11,441 nt of DNA from Bacteriovoracaceae bacterium (GTDB taxonomy: Bacteria; Bdellovibrionota; Bacteriovoracia; Bacteriovoracales; Bacteriovoracaceae): positions 1 to 11,441 of the forward strand of contig CANEVK010000056.1 of the NCBI GenBank assembly GCA_947442115.1, in the 5' to 3' direction. Each line of letters opens with the position of its first letter. The first letter of the stretch is position 1. Shown in pieces: positions 6,001-11,441 of this stretch. Under the pieces are notes generated by a model. It was given only the letters and a program-made list of their open reading frames with translations, made no database searches and was not told the DNA's origin. Position numbers and translations under genes: made by a program.

Positions 6001-7932
6001 TTACTGGCCGAAGGTTTTAACAATTTCTCCACGAGTAATTGTCATTGAGTTCATTTTTTTCATCCAAACACCATCTTTAAATGACCAGCTTGTCGTAAGA
6101 CCATTTAATGTTTTGTCTTTTATGGCAGCATCAAATTGGTCACGACCTTCGGCTTCCTTGGCCGAATTTAATGCATCTACACCTAGTTTCATCGCATCTA
6201 GAGAGAGAATTTCAATGAGACCAGCAGGCCGTCCGTAAATTTCTTGAAATTTGGAGAGCATCACTTGATTTATATCTTTTGGATCTTCTCCAATAAAATA
6301 CAAAGTTCCTAAATTCTTTTGTTCTTTGACAAGTGAATGAGAAACCCAACTTGGACCACCAACAACTTTTATCCTATTGGCATCATAGTACCCCAATGTG
6401 GGAATTAGACCAATGGCTTCATGGGGATAAGTCGCCAGAAAAAGCCAATCAAAATCCAGCATCGGTGGCAGAGTCTGCACACGTCGAATAGAGGATTTTT
6501 CCAAAGCGTAAACATCATCAAGAATATTTAATTCTTCACTTCTTTCACGTTGGTGCTTAAGTCCTAAAAAAAGCTGAGCTGTATCTCTATAGTCATGGGA
6601 ATTTTTCGGAAAAGTTGCGAGGGCAGTTATTTCAACTTTCTTCTCCCGAGATTTTCTCCACAACTCATCCGCATAGGCCTTCCCCCCCTCATTTTCTGGA
6701 AAAATAATACCAATTCTTGTACCAAATTTTTGAATCATCTCATCCGATAAAAGTGTCTCAATCTGAGATTCAATTGATCCTTGAACCTCTATCAGGTGAT
6801 GATTCTTTTCTTCTTTTGGTAAATTAATTTGAGAAAGAGAAATATAAAGGACACCATATTTCCGGGCCTCTAGATACTCGGCCTTGGCACTTTCAGGAAA
6901 AAGTCCACCGATAATAAAGGCGACTTTTCTCTCTTTTATCAGGTCTAAAACGGCCTGGGCCCCTTGCGAAGGTGAATCCACTGAGTCTTTAGTATGAATC
7001 TTGAGATTCTCATTAAGCCCTAAGACCTTTAGGCCCGTATCAACACCACTCAAGGCTTTTTGACCGAATGAGGATTTTTCCCCAGTCAAAGGTAAGATAA
7101 GCCCGATATCTAAAAGACTCATCTTACTTGAGTTATCGAGCCTTAATTCAAAATCACGAAGAAATTTTTTAATTTCATCATAGTCACCATATTGTGCGTT
7201 TAACCAGTTCACAATATCTTGGGCTCCACTCTTATCACCATTGAGGTACCTTTCATCTGCTTCCACTTGGGCCAGGAAAGCAGCTGTCATATTTTTTTGA
7301 TCATCATAACTTTCAAAGAGTTTTATTTTTTGACCGCTACTCAATTTTTTAAAAGCATCTTTCAAATCTGGAAACAAAGATGAATTTTGGATATCACTGC
7401 TATTTTTAAGATCGTTCATAAGATGAAGAGAAGCCTCTGCCACCATGAGATTATTTTCAAACTTCTTACCGTAGACTAAATAGAGCTGATGATATTTCTT
7501 TATCTCAGAGCTACTTAAATTTTTAGTTTCGATTTTAGAAAAACGATTTTTTAACTCGGAAAGTTGCCCTAGTTTATAATGAGCACTCGCCATATTGAGT
7601 TGAATTTGACTGAAGATTTGAGAATTTTTAGGAGCATATTTTTCTGCGACCTCAAAATTTAAAAGGGAGCGCTCAATTTCATTAAGATTAAATTTAATGA
7701 CACCTTTTAAGTTATATTTTGTCGCCTTTTCTAAGGGATTAATCTTCTGATCCTCAAGCTCCACAAGTTTCTTTATCGCAAGATCTAGTTTCCCTGAGTT
7801 AATGAACTGTCTGGCCTCAGCAATTTTAGCCTTTGCTTCTGGAGACATCATAGAGTCATCCAAGACCTGCTTGCTCTTCATCATCGAGCAAGAGGCTAAA
7901 ATAATTAAAATTGCTGATAGTAACCAACGCAT
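6001..7932 (-). CDS. LpoA-like lipoprotein, putative penicillin-binding protein activator
   Basis: A 643-residue envelope lipoprotein with the two-part build of LpoA/YraM: an N-terminal helical TPR-like region (residues ~30-270) and a C-terminal type 1 periplasmic-binding fold (~274-640). The signal peptide MRWLLSAILIILASC has a canonical lipobox (LASC, Cys15). The second part opens with IGLILPLTGEKSSFGQKAL (276-294) and continues with AFIIGGLFPESAKAEY, both typical of Peripla_BP_6/LpoA proteins. E. coli LpoA (678 residues) activates the synthase PBP1A from the outer membrane; the same role is inferred here. An in-frame ATG exists at 7977, but the ATG at 7932 is preferred because it follows AAAGGA by 6 nt and gives a proper lipoprotein signal. 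The gene stands alone between the dnaJ terminator and hpt. An alternative role as an ABC-type amino-acid-binding protein is less likely given the TPR half and absence of transporter genes. Confidence 0.82.
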   Translation of the reverse strand: MRWLLSAILIILASCSMMKSKQVLDDSMMSPEAKAKIAEARQFINSGKLDLAIKKLVELEDQKINPLEKATKYNLKGVIKFNLNEIERSLLNFEVAEKYAPKNSQIFSQIQLNMASAHYKLGQLSELKNRFSKIETKNLSSSEIKKYHQLYLVYGKKFENNLMVAEASLHLMNDLKNSSDIQNSSLFPDLKDAFKKLSSGQKIKLFESYDDQKNMTAAFLAQVEADERYLNGDKSGAQDIVNWLNAQYGDYDEIKKFLRDFELRLDNSSKMSLLDIGLILPLTGEKSSFGQKALSGVDTGLKVLGLNENLKIHTKDSVDSPSQGAQAVLDLIKERKVAFIIGGLFPESAKAEYLEARKYGVLYISLSQINLPKEEKNHHLIEVQGSIESQIETLLSDEMIQKFGTRIGIIFPENEGGKAYADELWRKSREKKVEITALATFPKNSHDYRDTAQLFLGLKHQRERSEELNILDDVYALEKSSIRRVQTLPPMLDFDWLFLATYPHEAIGLIPTLGYYDANRIKVVGGPSWVSHSLVKEQKNLGTLYFIGEDPKDINQVMLSKFQEIYGRPAGLIEILSLDAMKLGVDALNSAKEAEGRDQFDAAIKDKTLNGLTTSWSFKDGVWMKKMNSMTITRGEIVKTFGQ

Positions 7933-7938
7933 ACTAAG

Positions 7939-7944
7939 TCCTTT
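7939..7944 (-). promoter_or_regulatory. Ribosome binding site fixing the LpoA-like start
   Basis: AAAGGA on the minus strand lies 6 nt before the ATG at 7932, whereas the longer frame's ATG at 7977 has only T-rich sequence upstream. A TAAAAT box at 7969-7964 could be the -10 element of this gene, which would also put the 7977 codon upstream of the transcript start; I see no good -35 partner. Confidence 0.7.
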
Positions 7945-7982
7945 AAGGAAGATCATTGAGATAATTTTAGCGTTCATTGAAA

Positions 7983-8017
7983 GAAAAAAAAGAAAAAAGG
8001 GGCCTTAAAAGGCCCCC
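7983..8017 (-). terminator. Rho-independent terminator of the grpE-dnaK-dnaJ operon
   Basis: On the minus strand, 14 nt after the dnaJ stop, GGGGCCTT pairs with AAGGCCCC (7999-8016; 6 to 8 bp depending on loop size) and is followed by TTTTTTCTTTTTTT (7998-7985). A GC-rich stem plus a long U-tract is a classic intrinsic terminator. It separates the chaperone operon from the LpoA-like gene, which must have its own promoter or rely on read-through. Confidence 0.93.
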
Positions 8018-8030
8018 TTATTTTTATTCT

Positions 8031-9176
8031 TTACTGAAAAAGTTCCCTGACTCGGTCAAAAAAGCCCTTGGTCATTGGATTTGAACTGTTTTGCTCCAAT
8101 TCTGAAAGTCGCTGAAAAAGCTCTCTTTGCTCTTTAGAGAGCTTGGCCGGTGTTTCGACATGAATGGTGATGATTTGATCACCAAATCCATAACCACCAA
8201 GTTTAGCAATTCCCTTATTTCTCAATTTCATTTTCTGACCGGCCTGAGTTCCCTCAGGTATTTTCATGGAAACCCGCCCACCAAGGGTCGGAACTTCAAT
8301 CTCGCAACCAAGCGCGGCCTGAGAAAAACTGATAGGGACTTCACACAGGACATCATACTCATCGCGCTTAAAGAACTCATGCTCCTGCAAATGAATTTTG
8401 ACATAAAGGTCACCCGCAGGCCCACCGTTGACTCCGGCATCACCTTGACCTGATAACTTTAATCTCTGGCCCTCATCAATACCGGCAGGAACTTTAACAG
8501 AGAGTTTTTCTTTCTTTTTATTTCGTCCACGACCATTACATGGTTCACACGGATCCTTAATCATCTGGCCAGAACCATGGCATTTTGGACATGGCTGAGC
8601 AATCGTGAAAAAGCCCTGCTGACGTCTGACTTCACCATGACCATGGCACATTTCACAACTCACAGGCCCTGAGCCTTTCTTGGCCCCAGTTCCATGACAA
8701 GTTTCACACTGCACAGATCGGAAAAGATTAATCTCTTTCTCAACACCAAAGGCCGCTTCTTCAAATGTAACAATCATTTCAGTTTGTAAATCATCACCCG
8801 ATTGGGCCCTTGAGCGTCCACGGCTTCTTCCCCCACGACCTCGCTGGCCTCCAAGAATATCTCCGAAAATATCTCCAAAGATATCACCTAGATCACCAAA
8901 ATCTCCGCCTTGGAATCCACCACCAAAGCCGCCACCACCCATGCCACCTTGTTCAGCTGCATGTCCCATTCGGTCATACATGCTTCTTTTTTGATCATCC
9001 ATGAGGATTTCGGCAGCATGTGAGGCTTCTTTAAACTTAGCTTCCGCTTCTTTATTGCCCGGATTTTTATCCGGGTGAAACTGCATGGCCAATTTTCGAT
9101 AGGCTTTTTTTATTTCATCTTTAGATGCAGTCTTAGCGACACCTAAGATTTCGTAGTAATCACGTTTATCACTCAT
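8031..9176 (-). CDS. dnaJ: Hsp40 co-chaperone DnaJ
   Basis: Type I (class A) DnaJ that delivers clients to DnaK and stimulates its ATPase. With the ATG at 9176 the protein has 381 residues. Domains in order: J domain (RDYYEILGV at 5-13, HPD at 34-36), a Gly/Phe-rich linker with a repeated GDIFGDIFGDILG, an Arg/Gly stretch (RGRGGRSRGRSR, ~112-123), a zinc region with four CxxCxGxG-type repeats (CETCHGTG, CEMCHGHG, CPKCHGSG, CEPCNGRG, ~157-217), then the C-terminal substrate-binding domains. A GTG at 9182 would add two residues; the ATG is preferred because MSDKRDYY matches the normal DnaJ start. Neither start has a standard Shine-Dalgarno, and a strong hairpin ends 10 nt upstream of the ATG. 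Third gene of the grpE-dnaK-dnaJ order. Confidence 0.97.
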   Translation of the reverse strand: MSDKRDYYEILGVAKTASKDEIKKAYRKLAMQFHPDKNPGNKEAEAKFKEASHAAEILMDDQKRSMYDRMGHAAEQGGMGGGGFGGGFQGGDFGDLGDIFGDIFGDILGGQRGRGGRSRGRSRAQSGDDLQTEMIVTFEEAAFGVEKEINLFRSVQCETCHGTGAKKGSGPVSCEMCHGHGEVRRQQGFFTIAQPCPKCHGSGQMIKDPCEPCNGRGRNKKKEKLSVKVPAGIDEGQRLKLSGQGDAGVNGGPAGDLYVKIHLQEHEFFKRDEYDVLCEVPISFSQAALGCEIEVPTLGGRVSMKIPEGTQAGQKMKLRNKGIAKLGGYGFGDQIITIHVETPAKLSKEQRELFQRLSELEQNSSNPMTKGFFDRVRELFQ

Positions 9177-9186
9177 ACCCACATAA

Positions 9187-9214
9187 CAAGAAAGCCCCTC
9201 AGGGGGCTTTCTTG
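9187..9214 (-). terminator. Intergenic dnaK-dnaJ hairpin, attenuator-like
   Basis: CAAGAAAGCCCC (9187-9198) and GGGGCTTTCTTG (9203-9214) form a perfect 12-bp stem with a 4-nt loop. Read on the minus strand, the GC core is followed by CTTTCTTGTTAT, so it resembles an intrinsic terminator with a broken U-tract. It lies 20 nt after the dnaK stop and directly before dnaJ. It may reduce dnaJ transcription, stabilise the 3' end of processed grpE-dnaK mRNA, or hide the only GAGG-like ribosome binding sequence. The structure is clear; the function is inferred. Confidence 0.75.
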
Positions 9215-9234
9215 GTCCTCATTAAGAGATTAAA

Positions 9235-11157
9235 TTAAACTTCTTTGTAGTCAGCGTCTACGACATCGTCTCCGTCATCTTTCTTAGACGATCCAGCGTT
9301 TCCTTGCGCTTGTCCGTCGGCCGCACCGGCACCTTGACCGGCATCAGCTCCAGTTCCTTGGTACATGAACTGGGCCAGGCTGTGAGCGACGTTTTGTAGT
9401 CTTTCAGTCGCTGCTTTAATTTCGTCCAAAGACTCTGAGGTGAGTTTTGTTTTGGCTTCACTAATCGCTCCTTCAAGTTCAGTTTTCTTATCTGCTGGAA
9501 CTTTATCTCCAGCATCCTTGAGTGCTTTTTCAGAAGCAAACACAAGGCTATCAAGATTATTTCTAGCATCAACAATTTCACGACGTTTTTTATCCGCATC
9601 ACGATTTTTCTCAGCATCAGCTACCATGCGCTTAATTTCATCTTCAGTAAGACCTGAGTTTGAAGTAATCACGATGTTTTGAGATTTACCAGTTGCCTTA
9701 TCTGTAGATGTCACGTGAACAATTCCGTTAGCATCAATATCAAAAGTCACTTCAATTTGAGGCACTCCACGTGGAGCTGGGTTAATACCTGTTAAATCAA
9801 AGCGACCAAGAGTTTCGTTATCAGCAGAGAACTCACGCTCACCTTGCTGAACATGAATCGAAACCGCTGGTTGATTATCTACGGCCGTTGAAAACACTTG
9901 AGATTTCTTCGTAGGAATTGTTGTGTTTTTCTCGATGATTTTTGTGAAAACACCACCAAGAGTTTCAATACCAAGTGAAAGAGGAGTCACGTCGAGAAGA
10001 AGAACGTCTTTCACGTCACCAGCAAGAACTCCACCTTGAATGGCAGCACCAGCAGCTACAACTTCATCCGGATTCACACCTTTAGAAGGCTCTTTACCAA
10101 AAATCTCTTTTACTTTTGCTTGAACGATCGGCATACGAGTCGCTCCACCAACGAGAATCACTTCGTGAATTTCATTAAGTGAAAAACCAGAGTCATTAAT
10201 CGCCGTTTTACATGGGGTCACTAATTTATCGATCAAATCAGAAATCAAAGACTCAAATTTTGCACGAGATAAATTCAAGTTTAAATGCTTTGGTCCAGTT
10301 GCATCCATTGTGATAAACGGAAGATTGATATCCGTTTGAGTCACTGATGAAAGCTCATGCTTAGCTTTTTCAGCAGCTTCTTTTAAACGCTGAAGCGCCA
10401 TTTTATCATTCTTAAGATCAATACTTGTTTCCTTCTTAAATTCCTCAGCAAGCCAGTTGATGATTCTGTAATCAAAGTCCTCACCACCTAAGAATGTGTC
10501 ACCATTAGTAGACTTAACTTCAAAAACACCATCAGAAGTGATTTCAAGAATGGAAACGTCGAAAGTACCACCACCAAGATCGAAAACAGCAATATTTTTA
10601 TCTTTCTTAGAATCTAATCCATAAGCAAGAGCAGCAGCAGTTGGCTCGTTGATGATTCTTTTAACATCAAGACCTGCAATACGACCGGCATCTTTAGTTG
10701 CCTGTCTTTGAGCATCGTTAAAGTAAGCAGGAACCGTGATGACGGCTTCAGTCACTGCTTGTCCAAGATAGTCTTCAGCAGCTTTCTTCATTTTTTCTAA
10801 AACTTTTGCTGAAATTTCTTGCGGAGAATATTCTTTCCCATCAACTTTTACCCAAGCATCACCATTTTTATTCGCTAAGATATCAAAAGGAGCAATCCCT
10901 TTAAAATGAGTCGCTTCTTTATCAGTAAACTTACGACCAATGAGACGTTTTACACCAAAAAGTGTCTTCGTAGGATTCGTGACGGCCTGACGTTTGGCCA
11001 CTTGACCCACAAGGTTTTCACCATTGTTAGCAAAACCAATAATTGATGGTGTTGTGTTATGACCTTCAGCATTTGGAACAATTTTGTAAGAGCCATTTTC
11101 CATAACGGCTACACATGAGTTTGTTGTACCTAAGTCAATTCCAATAATTTTTCCCAT
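9235..11157 (-). CDS. dnaK: Hsp70 chaperone DnaK
   Basis: ATP-dependent chaperone that binds unfolded segments and works with DnaJ and GrpE in the cytoplasm. All 640 residues appear intact, close to the 638 of E. coli. Motifs: GIDLGTTNSCVAV (6-18), the nucleotide-domain signature FDLGGGTFDVSIL (192-204) with Thr198 at the autophosphorylation position, VILVGGATRMPIVQ (333-346), the interdomain linker VLLLDVTPLSLGIET (385-399), a substrate-binding domain to ~500, a helical lid, a disordered Gly/Ala/Gln tail (~601-622) and the C-terminal DDVVDADYKEV resembling the conserved acidic end. The ATG at 11157 has an excellent AAGGAG 6 nt upstream. grpE ends 27 nt upstream and dnaJ follows after a hairpin. 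No heat-shock operator is visible in the part of the operon present here. Confidence 0.99.
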   Translation of the reverse strand: MGKIIGIDLGTTNSCVAVMENGSYKIVPNAEGHNTTPSIIGFANNGENLVGQVAKRQAVTNPTKTLFGVKRLIGRKFTDKEATHFKGIAPFDILANKNGDAWVKVDGKEYSPQEISAKVLEKMKKAAEDYLGQAVTEAVITVPAYFNDAQRQATKDAGRIAGLDVKRIINEPTAAALAYGLDSKKDKNIAVFDLGGGTFDVSILEITSDGVFEVKSTNGDTFLGGEDFDYRIINWLAEEFKKETSIDLKNDKMALQRLKEAAEKAKHELSSVTQTDINLPFITMDATGPKHLNLNLSRAKFESLISDLIDKLVTPCKTAINDSGFSLNEIHEVILVGGATRMPIVQAKVKEIFGKEPSKGVNPDEVVAAGAAIQGGVLAGDVKDVLLLDVTPLSLGIETLGGVFTKIIEKNTTIPTKKSQVFSTAVDNQPAVSIHVQQGEREFSADNETLGRFDLTGINPAPRGVPQIEVTFDIDANGIVHVTSTDKATGKSQNIVITSNSGLTEDEIKRMVADAEKNRDADKKRREIVDARNNLDSLVFASEKALKDAGDKVPADKKTELEGAISEAKTKLTSESLDEIKAATERLQNVAHSLAQFMYQGTGADAGQGAGAADGQAQGNAGSSKKDDGDDVVDADYKEV

Positions 11158-11184
11158 ATCATTCTCCTTATAAACTGTTTAACT

Positions 11185-11441
11185 TTATTGTTTATCGTTG
11201 GCGACCACAACCTTTGAGGCCCTGATCACTCTTCCATTTAACGTATAACCTTTTTGAAATTCCTTGATGACTTCATTCGGCTTTTTCCCTTCAATGTATT
11301 CTTGGGCCATGGCTTCATGAAAGTTTGGATCAAATTCCTTTCCAACTGATTCAATCGGAGTTAGTCCATGCTTTCCCATCGTATCTACAAATTGCTTCTG
11401 AATCATATCCAAACCAAAAACGAGATTCTTCACTTTTTGAT
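11185..11441 (-). CDS. grpE: Nucleotide exchange factor GrpE, 5' end beyond window
   Basis: C-terminal ~85 residues of GrpE, the nucleotide exchange factor of DnaK. The frame is open to the right edge, so the GTG at 11433 is an internal Val codon, not a start (codons for Gln and Lys precede it in frame). The fragment contains the end of the long helix (LVFGLDMIQKQFVDTMGKHG) and the beta-wing domain with the family pattern TPIESVGKEFDPNFHEAM, then GYTLNGRVIRASKVVVA. The usual length is ~170-200 residues, so roughly the N-terminal half is missing from the window. Position directly upstream of dnaK confirms the identity. The operon promoter and any HrcA/CIRCE or sigma32-type control would lie outside this window. 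Confidence 0.95.
   Translation of the reverse strand, partial: QKVKNLVFGLDMIQKQFVDTMGKHGLTPIESVGKEFDPNFHEAMAQEYIEGKKPNEVIKEFQKGYTLNGRVIRASKVVVANDKQ

Noticed and set aside
7933..7977. Upstream in-frame start adding 15 residues to the LpoA-like protein
   Set aside because: It has no ribosome binding site and would bury the signal peptide behind extra residues; the ATG at 7932 has AAAGGA at good spacing.
7802..8008. Plus-strand 68-codon frame across the LpoA-like start and dnaJ terminator
   Set aside because: It would read through the opposite strand of the signal peptide and through the terminator, ending in a Lys/Arg run coded by the A-tract; not a credible protein.
8127..8453. Plus-strand 108-codon frame inside dnaJ
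   Set aside because: It is fully antisense to conserved dnaJ sequence and its translation shows no recognisable domain.
9258..9617. Minus-strand 119-codon frame within dnaK
   Set aside because: It is an alternative frame of the DnaK lid region; the DnaK frame is intact and conserved.
11158..11184. Heat-shock promoter or CIRCE element in front of dnaK
   Set aside because: The 27-nt grpE-dnaK gap has only a ribosome binding site; I found no TTAGCACTC/GAGTGCTAA inverted repeat. Control is expected upstream of grpE, outside the window.
1..11441. Mobile elements, CRISPR arrays, tRNA/rRNA or a defence system
   Set aside because: No transposase, integrase, regularly spaced repeat array, tRNA-like structure or defence gene was seen; nearly all sequence is accounted for by conserved housekeeping genes.

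Overview
The window looks like a chromosomal housekeeping segment from a low-GC, Gram-negative, rod-shaped bacterium. Lipoprotein signal peptides, an outer-membrane-type synthase activator, MreB, a PilZ protein and a grpE-dnaK-dnaJ operon occur together in AT-rich DNA. The overall flavour resembles Bdellovibrionota (Bacteriovorax/Halobacteriovorax-like predators), but that placement is inference from gene content and protein style, not a search result. I see no mobile element, CRISPR array, tRNA, rRNA or prophage.

Layout. (1) 1-465, minus strand: the N-terminal 155 residues of a secreted protein of unknown function, cut by the left edge. (2) 558-5260, minus strand: a compact five-gene transcription unit read right to left: AMP nucleosidase-like protein, MreB, a PilZ-domain protein, an unknown lipoprotein and NagZ. 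Gaps are 20, 1, -4 and 9 nt. (3) 5261-5429: a divergent promoter region carrying two spaced copies of a GTCAGGAA..AGTCTT repeat, each with internal dyad symmetry. (4) 5430-5996, plus strand: hypoxanthine phosphoribosyltransferase, the only plus-strand gene. (5) 6001-7932, minus strand: an LpoA-like lipoprotein (TPR plus periplasmic-binding fold), tail to tail with hpt. (6) 7983-8017: a strong Rho-independent terminator closing the chaperone operon. (7) 8031-11441, minus strand: dnaJ, dnaK and the 3' part of grpE, with a 12-bp perfect hairpin between dnaK and dnaJ.

How the genes work together. MreB directs lateral wall synthesis, NagZ recycles peptidoglycan fragments and the LpoA-like protein probably activates a peptidoglycan synthase, so much of the window concerns the cell wall. 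The PilZ protein sits one base behind mreB and adds a possible c-di-GMP input. The divergent amn-like and hpt genes both belong to purine salvage and share the repeat-bearing control region. GrpE, DnaK and DnaJ form the standard Hsp70 machine.

Most genes are recognisable families. The points most worth a second look are the mreB-pilZ-lipoprotein-nagZ linkage, the paired repeats between the two purine genes, the missing Ser-Tyr in the Hpt flexible loop, and the hairpin next to a dnaJ start that lacks a normal ribosome binding site.
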